From: Phyllobacterium zundukense
GTDB taxonomy: Bacteria; Pseudomonadota; Alphaproteobacteria; Rhizobiales; Rhizobiaceae
Direction: 5' to 3'
NCBI RefSeq assembly: GCF_025452195.1
Contig: NZ_CP104973.1
Span: 2,153,001-2,217,000, forward strand
Length of the DNA stretch: 64,000 nt
This document shows, in pieces, positions 1-9,375 of this stretch; within the stretch, counting starts at the first letter, position 1; every line of letters starts with the position of its first letter. The position numbers and the translations under genes are program-made. The notes below the pieces were generated by a model that saw nothing but the letters and a program-made list of their open reading frames with translations, made no database searches and was not told the DNA's origin.

Positions 1-2
1 AG

Positions 3-398
3 CGCATCTACGATCGCTTCCAGGAACTCTATGTCGAACAGCCGGATGCGCGGTTGAAGTTTGTCGACCACCACACTTATCCCGATACTGAACACAAGGG
101 TGTGCGTGTCCTTTCTGCGGAGATTACCGATCGCGGTGAAACGAAACGGATTGAGGGAAGAGGCACCGGTCCGGTCGATGGTTTCATCGACGCTCTTTCG
201 CACTATCTCGGAGTCAAATTATCGGTCGCGAATTATTCGGAACACTCGCTGCAGCACGGCTCGGATGCAGCCGCGATCAGCTATATGGAAATCGAACATC
301 CCGACGGCAAGATTTTTGGTGCAGGTATCAACAAGAACATTGTGACTGCCTCACTTGAGGGCATTGTCTCGGCGGCAAACCGGATAATCGGAAAGTGA
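3..398 (+). CDS. leuA: 2-isopropylmalate synthase, C-terminal part (cut by window start)
   Basis: The reading frame is open from base 3, so the gene begins upstream of the window. The visible 131 residues match the C-terminal regulatory (LeuA dimerisation/allosteric) domain, with the family-typical GRGTGPVDGFIDAL stretch followed by LGVKLSVANYSEHSL and GSDAAAISYMEI. LeuA condenses acetyl-CoA with 2-ketoisovalerate in the first committed step of leucine synthesis, and this domain binds the feedback inhibitor leucine. A strong hairpin follows the stop at once. The catalytic TIM barrel is not visible here. Confidence 0.9.
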   Translation, partial: RIYDRFQELYVEQPDARLKFVDHHTYPDTEHKGVRVLSAEITDRGETKRIEGRGTGPVDGFIDALSHYLGVKLSVANYSEHSLQHGSDAAAISYMEIEHPDGKIFGAGINKNIVTASLEGIVSAANRIIGK

Positions 399-400
399 TG

Positions 401-420
401 AAGGGCCCCTCGGGGCCCTT
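401..420 (+). terminator. hairpin terminator after leuA
   Basis: AAGGGCCCC and GGGGCCCTT form a perfect 9-bp GC-rich stem around a TC loop just after the leuA stop. The T-run is short (CTT then CATATATA), so the stem is clear but a classic poly-U tail is weak. Confidence 0.7.
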
Positions 421-517
421 CATATATACGGGGAACGAAAATCATTCCGGACAAGTTTCTGATGCAATGGCCGCGACACATGGTTAATGATGTTCTAACC
501 CTAGCTCGTGCCGGAAA

Positions 518-1168
518 ATGCTTATGAGTGAGATGCGAGAAAAGATCACCGCCGTTGATGACCGGCGAAAACTTGCCGACGCCGTTCGGGGTGCGCAAAT
601 TGCTGCTGCCGATCGCGGCGATGTCGTCGTCGACATGAAGGAAGCGGACCTCGCCAGGATCGAAATTCTTGCCCATGATTTGAAGCCGGTATTCGATGAT
701 GTGCCTGTGGACGATCTGCAATGGGATTTCGCAATTTCCAAAGGACAGCAGCCGAGATTGTGGATCGACTCTACGTCGCATGTCATGATGGGCCGTGACC
801 GGCGGACTTATCGTTTCGTTCGCGACACGAGGCTTGGGCGGATTGTGGTGGCGGAATCGCCCGACGTGCAGCCCATTTCAGACGCGGTAACCAATTATAT
901 CGCTGAGCGGATTGTCGAGCGTCAGCGCCTGATGGAGGGTGAGAGAATCAACCTTCGCTCAGCCGTCTCCTATCAGAAAGATGAGAACTCTGGTCCCACG
1001 GAACCTGCTTCTGTTCGGCTCCCCGCCGTTTCTTCCACCACAACGCGTCGCTCCAGATCGGTTGTGAGCGAGCTGGTCACGGTGTTGACGTGGTTCGTTA
1101 TCGGCGGTCTGGCGGGTGCAGGTGCGCTCCTCGCATTTTTCTGGGATCGCCTGTCGCCGTACTTTTGA
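518..1168 (+). CDS. Conserved protein with one C-terminal membrane segment
   Basis: A 216-residue protein whose family I do not recognise. Residues 1-180 are soluble and charged. A single hydrophobic stretch at about residues 188-209 (TVLTWFVIGGLAGAGALLAF) is followed by a short tail, which suggests a tail-anchored inner-membrane protein. Starts at 518 or 524 are both possible; I kept the longer. The stop is 1 nt from the stop of the convergent phosphoesterase gene, leaving no room for a terminator. Function is unknown. Confidence 0.7.
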   Translation: MLMSEMREKITAVDDRRKLADAVRGAQIAAADRGDVVVDMKEADLARIEILAHDLKPVFDDVPVDDLQWDFAISKGQQPRLWIDSTSHVMMGRDRRTYRFVRDTRLGRIVVAESPDVQPISDAVTNYIAERIVERQRLMEGERINLRSAVSYQKDENSGPTEPASVRLPAVSSTTTRRSRSVVSELVTVLTWFVIGGLAGAGALLAFFWDRLSPYF

Positions 1169-1169
1169 A

Positions 1170-2096
1170 TCACACCGGGGCGAATACAGCGCCGACTTGA
1201 AGGTCATGTTCGCGGATGGTCCGGATGGTCATCTGTTCGTCGACAATTCCGCGCTCCACCATATGACATGACCAGCCGATATTTGTTTTGGCAATGGAAA
1301 ACAGATTGAACGCCGCAGGAGGCTTGTGATTCCCACCAAAACTCTGGCTTGCTGACGGGACGCATATCACTGGTATTGTCCAACTTGGACCGTCTATCTC
1401 GTAGCGTGTCGCCAGGTGCGTATGGCCATGGAGAACCAATTCACCACCATGTTGGCGAACTGTTCGCTGAAAAAGACCGATGCCAAGCAGGCGCTTGTGA
1501 GAAGGCGCGGCGCCGCGCACTGGCGGATGGTGGATCATAATCACACGAAACAGGCCGCGTTTACCTGTTTCATCGAGAAGTTCACCCAATTTTCGAGCTT
1601 GCCGCTCGCGGATATCGCCGGTTGCCATGAAGGGAGCGGTAGCGCGCGCTGAGGAAATTCCAATAAGCGCTACGTCGCCGCGGACACGAAGATAGGGGAA
1701 CTCCACAGGGCTGTTTGCCGCTGCCTGCGCGTCCCCTCGCATCCATGGTTGCCAAAAGCGCCGCGTCTTTTTCAACGCGCCCGGCACGTACGCGTCATGA
1801 TTACCGGGAACGACCGAAACGTCAGCGGGGTCACCCAATGTCTTAAGCCAGCGCTGCGCGGTCTCCAGTTCCTCATCCAGAGCCAAGTTCACGAGATCGC
1901 CGGTGACGGCGATATGATCCGGGGACTGCGCCTTCATATCGGCCACAAGAACGTCCACTGTACCACTCGTCATCGAGCCCTTGCGGTTCGATCGCCAATT
2001 GATGTAGCCAGTAATGCGCTTGGAGATCAATTCACGCAAAGTCAGCGCGGGTAAAGGCGACAGGTGTATGTCGGAGATATGAGCGAGGTGGAACAT
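1170..2096 (-). CDS. Calcineurin-like metallophosphoesterase
   Basis: Metal-binding blocks of the calcineurin-like family appear in order: the D-x-H block in HISDIHLS near the N terminus, GDLVN, the GNHD block in VVPGNHDAY, and the C-terminal histidine blocks IMIHHPP and VLHGHTHLA. Such proteins are dinuclear-metal phosphoesterases, often cyclic-nucleotide or lipid-sugar phosphodiesterases; the substrate cannot be told from sequence. The frame stays open upstream to 2150, but the start at 2096 places the DIH block where the family has it. The gene is convergent with the membrane-protein gene and divergent from the Nudix gene. Confidence 0.85.
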   Translation of the reverse strand: MFHLAHISDIHLSPLPALTLRELISKRITGYINWRSNRKGSMTSGTVDVLVADMKAQSPDHIAVTGDLVNLALDEELETAQRWLKTLGDPADVSVVPGNHDAYVPGALKKTRRFWQPWMRGDAQAAANSPVEFPYLRVRGDVALIGISSARATAPFMATGDIRERQARKLGELLDETGKRGLFRVIMIHHPPVRGAAPSHKRLLGIGLFQRTVRQHGGELVLHGHTHLATRYEIDGPSWTIPVICVPSASQSFGGNHKPPAAFNLFSIAKTNIGWSCHMVERGIVDEQMTIRTIREHDLQVGAVFAPV

Positions 2097-2172
2097 CAGC
2101 TCAGCTTTATGAGAGTATTGGCACGAAATCCAGTGATACAACCGTCGCATACCGGAGCCAAGGTCAGGCAGA

Positions 2173-2643
2173 ATGGCTGAAAAACGTTCAAAATGGCGTC
2201 ATCGCCTGTTCCATACCTACTTTCTGCTTCGTCGCCCCATGACCCTCGGCGCCCGCGGTGTTGTTCTGGATGACAAGGAGCAATCAGTATTTCTCATTCG
2301 CCACACTTATGTTCCCGGGTGGCAATTTCCCGGTGGCGGGGTGGAAACGGGCCATACGGTTGAACAGACGCTGAAGAAGGAATTGATGGAGGAAGGCAAT
2401 ATCGAGCTGACGGGCCGGCCGCAGCTTTTCGCCATTTATCACAATGCGCACGCGTCAAGACGCGACCACGTTGCGCTTTATATTTGCCGCTCGTTCCGGC
2501 AGGTAACACCGTTCATCGCCAATCGCGAGATTGCCGAAGCGGGTTTTTTCAAACTCCAGGCACTACCACGGGATACTACACCATCCACCCGGCGCCGGCT
2601 CGCCGAGATTTTAGACGGCGCAGACGTCCCGCCTGACTGGTAG
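2173..2643 (+). CDS. Nudix hydrolase
   Basis: A 156-residue protein with one Nudix box at about residues 54-76: a glycine-rich GGGVETG, then the helix with KKELMEEGN in place of the usual REUXEEXGU. The first Arg is replaced by Lys, a tolerated change. Nudix enzymes cleave nucleoside diphosphates linked to another group using Mg bound by the box glutamates. The substrate is not predictable here. Its stop lies 3 nt from the convergent glutathionyl-hydroquinone reductase stop. Confidence 0.85.
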   Translation: MAEKRSKWRHRLFHTYFLLRRPMTLGARGVVLDDKEQSVFLIRHTYVPGWQFPGGGVETGHTVEQTLKKELMEEGNIELTGRPQLFAIYHNAHASRRDHVALYICRSFRQVTPFIANREIAEAGFFKLQALPRDTTPSTRRRLAEILDGADVPPDW

Positions 2644-2646
2644 CGA

Positions 2647-3624
2647 TCAGAGGCGGTCGCGATCGTGCGGGGCTGTGTAGTCGATTTCGGGTCCAACAGG
2701 AATTATCCCGCTTGGATTGATAGACTTGTGACTGCCATAGTAATGCGCCTTGATGTGTTTCAAGTTCACTGTCGGGGCTACGCCCTGCACCTGATATAGT
2801 TCGCGCGTGTAGTTCGACAGGTTCGGATAGTCGGCAATGCGCTGGCGATTGCATTTGAAATGACCGACATAGACAGGATCGAAGCGTAGCAAAGTGGTAA
2901 ACAGGCGCCAGTCGGCTTCCGTCAATCGATTGCCGACGAGATAACGCTGACGAGACAGCCGTTCCTCCACGAGGTCAAGCGCATCAAACAATTGCGCAAA
3001 CGCCTCCTCATATGCTTCTTGCGTCGTGGCAAAGCCAGCCCGATAGACGCCGTTGTTGATGTTCGGATAGACCAGTGCATTGACCTCATCGATCTCGCTG
3101 CGCAGTGCTTCCGGATAAAAATCGAGGGAGGCATCGCCGAAGTCGTTGAACGCGGAATTGAACATCCGAATGATCTCTGATGATTCATTGGAAACGATGG
3201 TGTTCTGCTGTTTGTCCCAGAGGACCGGCACGGTCACGCGACCTGAATAGTTGGGATCGGCACGCGTGTAGATTTCGTGCAAGTGCTTATAGCCGAAGAG
3301 GTGATCGGGTGTTGCGCCATCCTTTTCGTAGAATGTCCAGCCTTCCGCTCCCATGTAATGGTCGACGACTGACACGGAAATTACATCCTGCAGCTGTTTG
3401 AGCACGCGGAAAATGAGAGTGCGGTGCGCCCAGGGACAAGCATAGGAAACATATAAATGATAGCGACCAGGTTCGGCCTTGAAGCCTGCATTGCCAGTCG
3501 CGCCAGCGCTACCATCAGCAGTCACCCAATTGCGAAATTGTGACTCGGTCCGGATGAAACGGCCGCCAGTGTCCTTTGTATCGTACCACTGGTTGTGCCA
3601 CACGCCATCAATCAATAAACCCAT
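2647..3624 (-). CDS. Glutathionyl-hydroquinone reductase (ECM4/YqjG-type glutathione transferase)
   Basis: A 325-residue Xi-class glutathione transferase. The catalytic cysteine is in YACPWAHR (Cys63), followed by the thioredoxin-fold motif VTVPVLWD and NESSEIIRMFN, which places the glutathione. A helical domain with GVYRAGFATTQEAYEEAF follows, typical of the family. These enzymes reduce glutathionyl-hydroquinones, restoring quinol and forming GSSG with a second GSH. The start at 3624 has AGGAGA 5 nt upstream; an in-frame extension to 3660 lacks such a site. It is a stand-alone gene. Confidence 0.92.
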   Translation of the reverse strand: MGLLIDGVWHNQWYDTKDTGGRFIRTESQFRNWVTADGSAGATGNAGFKAEPGRYHLYVSYACPWAHRTLIFRVLKQLQDVISVSVVDHYMGAEGWTFYEKDGATPDHLFGYKHLHEIYTRADPNYSGRVTVPVLWDKQQNTIVSNESSEIIRMFNSAFNDFGDASLDFYPEALRSEIDEVNALVYPNINNGVYRAGFATTQEAYEEAFAQLFDALDLVEERLSRQRYLVGNRLTEADWRLFTTLLRFDPVYVGHFKCNRQRIADYPNLSNYTRELYQVQGVAPTVNLKHIKAHYYGSHKSINPSGIIPVGPEIDYTAPHDRDRL

Positions 3625-3941
3625 CTCATCTCCTGGAACCACGTCGTGCGCTGGTTGCATTCAGTATTCGGTTGTTCCTCACAGTTAAGCTCAATTCCTC
3701 TCGGTTCCATGACCAAGCCGGTGAACAGAGTGTCACTTTTTGCCGGACAAACCGGATTTTCGGTTTACGGCCGTTTCTTTTGATGTTACGCGGACGGAAA
3801 AGGAGACTTTTGTGGCAGGAATTCTGTTCATCCGACGATGAAACCCGAACCGGCGCTTTCCAAGCGGCGGAGAATTTCTGTTTTGGCCAACAACTGAAAA
3901 GTTCGAGGCGTGTTCCACTCCTTTCAAAAAAGATATCCAGC
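3625..3941. other. Divergent upstream region without a clear gene
   Basis: This 317-nt gap between two divergent genes should hold both promoters. I see no RNA gene. A strong ribosome site AAAAGGAGA precedes a nine-codon GTG-started frame at 3812-3841 on the plus strand (MAGILFIRR then stop). It could be a leader peptide ahead of the acetyltransferase gene or chance; nothing attenuator-like was recognised. Confidence 0.4.
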
Positions 3942-4454
3942 ATGCTGACCCATGTCGTGACTTACGCCCCGGAAGAACCGGTGCATGACGCTGCCATAGA
4001 AGACATCAACAAGGAAGCTTTCGGACCAGGACGGTTCGCTCGTGCCGCATACCGGATTCGTGAAGGTGGCCCGCACGATCGCACGCTTTCTTTCGTCGCG
4101 TTGAACGGCGAGCACGTGGTGGGATCGGTCCGGCTAACGCCCATCCGGATCGGCGCGACGTCGGCTTTGCTTCTCGGCCCGTTGGCTGTACGTCCTGCAT
4201 GGAAAAATCAGGGTATCGGGGCTGCGCTGATGCGCGCCAGCATGGAAGCGGCGCGTGTCGCTGGGCACCATCTGGTCATCCTTGTCGGTGATGAACCATA
4301 CTACGCGCCGTTTGGATTTCGCCAGATATCAGGTCATCAGATCGAGATGCCCGCGCCCGTAGACCCGACCCGGTTTCTCTCCTGCGAACTCACGCCGCGC
4401 GCCCTGGAGGACGTGCAGGGGCGGGTGCGCCACGCTGCGTCAAGCCAAGATTAA
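3942..4454 (+). CDS. GNAT family N-acetyltransferase
   Basis: A 170-residue protein with the GNAT fold. LLLGPLAVRPAWKNQGIGAAL gives strand 4 and the acetyl-CoA pyrophosphate-binding loop (Q/R-x-x-G-x-G/A type, here KNQGIGAAL), followed by HHLVILVGDEPYYAPFGF, the usual strand-5 and YY-x-x-FGF end. This resembles the YhbS-like subgroup. It transfers acetyl from acetyl-CoA to an amine whose identity is unknown. The frame is open back to 3576, but homology-like sequence begins only at the ATG at 3942. Confidence 0.85.
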   Translation: MLTHVVTYAPEEPVHDAAIEDINKEAFGPGRFARAAYRIREGGPHDRTLSFVALNGEHVVGSVRLTPIRIGATSALLLGPLAVRPAWKNQGIGAALMRASMEAARVAGHHLVILVGDEPYYAPFGFRQISGHQIEMPAPVDPTRFLSCELTPRALEDVQGRVRHAASSQD

Positions 4455-4457
4455 GCG

Positions 4458-6540
4458 CTATTTGCCTTCGCGGTACCACATGCCGCCCAACACCAGGATC
4501 ATAGCTGCGAGGCCAAGGAAGCCTGAAAATAGTGGCAGACGATTGACACTCTTGAGGATCGTTTCGTTGGTCGGGCGCAACCCGATCCAGTTGTCGCCAC
4601 TCGCGCTCGCCATGCCGCGCGACGCGACGATATTGGGAACCTCGATTGTGCTCTGGTCGATGGTTGGCCGCAGCCGGCGCGTTCCGCCACCGGTTTCGCG
4701 TGCTAGCGGGTCGAGCTTGTCAGGCGTGGAAACATTATCGCTGAATTCCGGTGCGTCGACCGGTCCGACATGGGCAAGCGTCGTCAGATCACCATTGGCC
4801 ACCTGATAGAGGCCGATTTCATCGGTATTCACTGAAGCCGTAAAGACCCCTGGCTCGGTTTCCGTCAGGGGAATTGACCTGGTCTTGCCCGATGGCGTGA
4901 TGATGCTCGCCGGGTTGGCGGTTTTCTGCATGGTCTGCCGGCGGATCTCCAGGTTGCGGCCGCTGCCGGTTGCTGTCAGTGCTTCTTCTTCCAGCTCAGG
5001 CTCCTTCATAAGCCAGTGGGCGATGCGCCGGTAAAGCGCCGCATGCGGGCCGCCGCCTTCGAAGCCGCGCGCCCAGAGCCAGCCTTGGTCGGAAAGGAAC
5101 ATGCCCACCCGGCCTTCTCCAACATGATTGAGCACCAGCAATGGCTTATCGCCTGCATCCATGACTGTTGTGCCTTCGGGTTGATTGACGTCAATGACGC
5201 GGAACCAGCGGCTCCAGTGCGGTGGCTCCTGCGTGCTGCCTTCAAGGCCACGCGTTACCGGATGGCGTTTACCTTGATCGCTCAGACGCGGATAGAACGC
5301 TTTTTCTTCGATGTTCCCCGTCGGCGTCGCAGGCAGGACCGAGAGGAGCGGTGTATTGGCGATCGACATGTTGCCCGCGTATTCGGGACCGGCGGCGATG
5401 AGAAGTGCGCCACCCTTTTGGACGTAATCGTTGATGTAGTCGTAATAGAGCAGCGGCAGCACATCGCGGTGCTGATAGCGATCGAAAATGATGAGGTCAA
5501 ATTGCTCGATCTTGTCGACGAAAAGTTCCCGCGTCGGGAAGGCGATCAGTGACAACTCGTTGATCGGGGTCAGAATCCTGCTTTTCGGGGGGGCGCAAAA
5601 TGGTGAAGTGCACAAGATCGACAGATGCGTCGGATTTCAAAAGATTGCGCCACGTGCGCTCGCCATTGTGCGGTTCGCCGGAAACCAGCAGGACACGCAG
5701 ATTTTCGCGAATGCCGTCAACCATGGCAACGGCCCGGTTGTTCACTTCTGTGAGTTCGTTCGGAACGGCATCGACGACAATTTCGACGATGTTCACGCCT
5801 GCTCGTGGTAGCGTAACCTCCAGCGGCATTTCCTGACCGATAATAGCATCCTGATTGTTCACCTCATCGCCGTTCACGCGCACGCTAACACGCGCCCGGC
5901 CGCCTTGGGGCTCGCCCGATGCTGTCACCTTGTACGTCATTTCCTGCGGCTTGCCGGTCAACCCGAAACGCGGTGCACGAACAAATTGGATACGCCGATC
6001 GATCTCGCCGGGCGTGCCGGTGATTAGCCCATGCACGGGAGCGCTGAAACCGAGACCGGCCAAATTGGCGGGGATATCATGAATCTGGCCGTCCGTGATC
6101 ATGATTGCGCCGCCGATCCGAGCTGGCGGCACATCACGGAAAGTACCATTCAGCGCCTGGAACAGACGTGTCGAGGTTGCGTCATCACTTTCGGTTGCTT
6201 GACCAGTTTCGACCGTCCTGACCTCGAATTGCGGTAGCCGGCCGAGTTCTGCCTGAACCTGTTTCAAAGCCGCATCGGTATCTGCAGTGCGGTCGCCGAT
6301 ATCCTGACTCTGGCTGCGGTCGGCAACTACAGCAACGACGCTTTTCAGCGGCTCACGCTCCTCATTCACAACAATCGGATTGAAGAGTGCCATGGCAAAT
6401 GCTGCAACGGCCAACAGCCGGATCAGACTGCCGCGCTGGCGAAAATAGATTCCGGTCAGCGTCAGAATGAACAGCGGTACGAGCAAAAGCGCGAGAAGCG
6501 TGTCTGAAACGAGAGGTTGGAAATCCAATGACAGATACAT
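4458..6540 (-). pseudogene. Glutamine-amidotransferase-like membrane protein, broken by one frameshift
   Basis: Two overlapping frames together make one protein of about 690 residues. The first half (from 6540) starts with two membrane segments at about residues 12-28 and 37-55 and continues through a von Willebrand/BatA-like region with AIMITDGQIHD. The second half (from about 5570) holds a GATase1-like Rossmann part (FDLIIFDRYQ, then GGALLIAAGPEY) and a C-terminal membrane segment near 4480-4540. The frames join between 5571 and 5593, where a single extra base (perhaps in the G7 run at 5587-5593) would explain the break. It ends the moxR operon, 3 nt after the DUF4159 gene. It could be a true pseudogene or a sequence error. 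Confidence 0.8.
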
Positions 6541-6543
6541 GAC

Positions 6544-9375
6544 CTAATTCCCCAACCGCTGCAAAAGGTCAGGCACATGCACCTGATCGGATTTGTAATT
6601 TCCGGTCAGCATATACATGACAATATTGATGCCGGCGCGGTAAGCGTAAACGCGTTGCATCGGATCGTTGGGGATCGTCGGGTAGAGTGGAGAACCTTCC
6701 GCATTCGTTGCCCAAGCACCTGCGAAATCATTGCCGGTTATCATGATGGGCGTGACACCATCTCCTGCCCGCACAGGTCGGTCGGAGCGGGTCTCGGTCG
6801 AAAGTGAAGCCTGCACCCACAGGGGACTACCGCGATAGCGGCCAGGGAAATCCTGCAGAATGTAGAAGGATTTGGTCAAGACGTGGTCGCTCGGGACTGG
6901 CTCAAGCGGCGGTATGTTGAGCCCGGCAAGAATGTCGCGCAACCTTTGATTGGCGGGGGTCGTCGAGTTGTCGAAACTGATCGCGGCCGCATCCTGATCG
7001 CGGGTGTCGAACAGCACCGTTCCCCCTTGCTGCATATATGCATCAATCTTGGCGATCGCCTCTGGCGCCGGCATTTTCGCGGCAGCATCGACAGGCCAAT
7101 AGATCAAAGGATAGAAGGCGAGTTCATCAGTCGCAGGATTAACGCCGATGGGCTCACCCGGTTCGAGAGCTGTGCTGTCGGAGAGAGCTTTCGACAATCC
7201 AAGCAGGCCCGCCTTGCTGACATCGTCGACGGCACCATCACCCGTTATGACGTAGGCGAGATGCGTAGCATTGACGGCCTCGAGAATCGCTTGGTCGCCG
7301 GGCTTGCTGTCATTCTGCTGGGCGGATGCGGGAGAAGGGCCAAGGACAAGTATGGCCGGTAACAGGAGGATGGCCAGCGATGCTGCCGCAGCTGTACGAT
7401 AACGGCGACGCAGATGGCCGCCGAGCCAAAGTACGGCGATGGCGTCCAGTGCCAGTAACAGCGCGGCAAGTGCCAAGAGCGGTCCGCGCAAGGGCCAGGA
7501 TTCGTCCACCGCATAGCGCGCCGTCATTACCGGAAATGCCAGGTCGGGTCGAACCAGCGGCTTGATTTCGCCGTCAGGCTTGAAAAGGTTGAGGGCCGTC
7601 ATGGCGTCCTCAACACCGTAGAAGCCGGGAGGATTATCGAAACTCACCTGTGGGCTAGCACCATTCCTGATGAGAAGCGGTCTGGTATCGCCGTTAGGCG
7701 GGACAAGCGAACCCTCGGCGTTCAATGTCAGATAGGGTGGAAGGATTTGCGAACCACTTGCGCTATTGTCGTTCGTCAATGGTCCGGCCGCGTTGGACAA
7801 TGAGACTAGACGGTGCAGCATATCGACAAAACTGCCGCTGATCGGCAGGTTTGACCAAGTGGCTTCAGGTGTTACGTGGAACAGTACCAGCTGACCGCGC
7901 TCGCGTGTCTCGCCGGTTACGAGCGGCGTACCGTCCGCCAGATTGGCCCAGCTCTTGTCGTACAGGTCGGAAGACGGCTCTGCGAGAACCTGCCGCGTCA
8001 CAGTCACATCTTGCGGTGTTGGCAAGCCGGCAAAGGGCCCGTTTGTCGGAAAGGCTGCAACAGGTTGCGATTCCTTCCACGATAACGTGCCGCCGAGAGA
8101 CCGCTCGCCTTTACGCAACGTGACGGGCAGTAATGGATCCTGATCGCTGTTACCGGCGAGGCGCGGTCCAGCAAAACGGATCAGCGTACCGCCTTTATTG
8201 ACCCAATCTGAAAGTGTTTGCTCAGTCTCCGGCGGTAGTTTGCCGATATCCGCCATGATGAAAACAGAGGGCTTCTGTTCGAGGAGTTCGGGGACGGCGC
8301 GCACAAGTTCCGGGTTACGAGGGCGCAATAGATCGGCAAACGGCTCAAGCGCACGGGATATATAGTAAAGCGGCGAGAGCAGCGGTTGTGAAAGATCTGC
8401 GTCGGAACCGGAAAGTAACGCAACGCGCCTTCGCTTGTTGTTGTCGTCAATGAGGTAGGTTGCCCCTGCCTGCGCAGCGCCGTCAATCCGCAATGTGTGG
8501 AAGTCATTGCGCAATTCATAAGGCGCGCTGATGACGGCTTCGCCGATGCTCTCGCCCGCCGTGAAGACCAAACCGGTTTCAGCAATACGCCGGCCCTTCT
8601 CATCAAATGCGCCTATGGTGATTCCGTTCTGCCCGCGATCATTGCTTGGCCGTACCGCACGAACAGTCAGACCATTAGCGTTGTTGACGGCCTGACGAAG
8701 AGCGACCAGCGATGTAATCGATGGTTGGTACCAGATTATGGAAGCGATACCGGAACCTTCGAGCGACTTGACTGCTTCCGCAGCCTGCGGCGTGTCGACA
8801 CCATCATTGAGATAGGCAAGCCTCGTGCCGGATACGTTTGCAAGAGCCGCTTTTAACCGTGCAAACGCGGCAGGCCGGTCGATGGGGATTGGGCGCACGG
8901 CCATAGCCCGGAGCCGTTCTAGAGCTGTGTTGGCGTCGAACGGTCCGATATCGGTGTTGGCTTTTTCGGCCGTACCCAAAATGTAGATCAGCGCCCCGGA
9001 GTTCTCTGCGTCGGAAATCAAGCGCTCGGCGGTATCCTTGCGTGAACTCCATTCCTCGTTCGATGACCAGCCATTGTCGAGGACTAGTGCGACGGGGTCC
9101 TTGCCCGTCAGGGTTTCAGCTCGGGGATTCCATACAGGTTCCGCAAGCGCGAGAATAACGAAAGCCGCGAGTAATAACCGCAGGAGCGTCAACCACCAAG
9201 GGCTTTTGTTGGGTGTCTCTTCCTTCTTCAGAAGCTGAGCAAGGATTTTCAGCGGGGGGAATATTTCCGTGACCGGACGAGGAGGCGTCACCCGTAAAAG
9301 CCACCAGATGATTGGAAGAACGATGAGTCCGGCAAGAATGGCAGGCGCACCAAAGGCCAAGGGGAGTGCATTCAT
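6544..9375 (-). CDS. BatA/DUF4159 domain membrane protein
   Basis: A 943-residue inner-membrane protein. Residues 1-80 hold two membrane helices with the BatA N-terminal layout (PLAFGAPAILAGLIVLPIIW and a second near WWLTLLRLLLAAFVILALAEP). A large periplasmic-type region with von Willebrand and GATase-like parts follows. Two more helices lie near residues 650-700 (LLALAALLLALDAIAVLWL and LAILLLPAILVLG). The C-terminal DUF4159 domain includes IYWPVDAAA and GGTVLFDTRDQD. It overlaps the DUF58 gene by 4 nt, so the two are translationally coupled. The family accompanies MoxR ATPases and DUF58 proteins; the molecular role is not established. Confidence 0.9.
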   Translation of the reverse strand: MNALPLAFGAPAILAGLIVLPIIWWLLRVTPPRPVTEIFPPLKILAQLLKKEETPNKSPWWLTLLRLLLAAFVILALAEPVWNPRAETLTGKDPVALVLDNGWSSNEEWSSRKDTAERLISDAENSGALIYILGTAEKANTDIGPFDANTALERLRAMAVRPIPIDRPAAFARLKAALANVSGTRLAYLNDGVDTPQAAEAVKSLEGSGIASIIWYQPSITSLVALRQAVNNANGLTVRAVRPSNDRGQNGITIGAFDEKGRRIAETGLVFTAGESIGEAVISAPYELRNDFHTLRIDGAAQAGATYLIDDNNKRRRVALLSGSDADLSQPLLSPLYYISRALEPFADLLRPRNPELVRAVPELLEQKPSVFIMADIGKLPPETEQTLSDWVNKGGTLIRFAGPRLAGNSDQDPLLPVTLRKGERSLGGTLSWKESQPVAAFPTNGPFAGLPTPQDVTVTRQVLAEPSSDLYDKSWANLADGTPLVTGETRERGQLVLFHVTPEATWSNLPISGSFVDMLHRLVSLSNAAGPLTNDNSASGSQILPPYLTLNAEGSLVPPNGDTRPLLIRNGASPQVSFDNPPGFYGVEDAMTALNLFKPDGEIKPLVRPDLAFPVMTARYAVDESWPLRGPLLALAALLLALDAIAVLWLGGHLRRRYRTAAAASLAILLLPAILVLGPSPASAQQNDSKPGDQAILEAVNATHLAYVITGDGAVDDVSKAGLLGLSKALSDSTALEPGEPIGVNPATDELAFYPLIYWPVDAAAKMPAPEAIAKIDAYMQQGGTVLFDTRDQDAAAISFDNSTTPANQRLRDILAGLNIPPLEPVPSDHVLTKSFYILQDFPGRYRGSPLWVQASLSTETRSDRPVRAGDGVTPIMITGNDFAGAWATNAEGSPLYPTIPNDPMQRVYAYRAGINIVMYMLTGNYKSDQVHVPDLLQRLGN

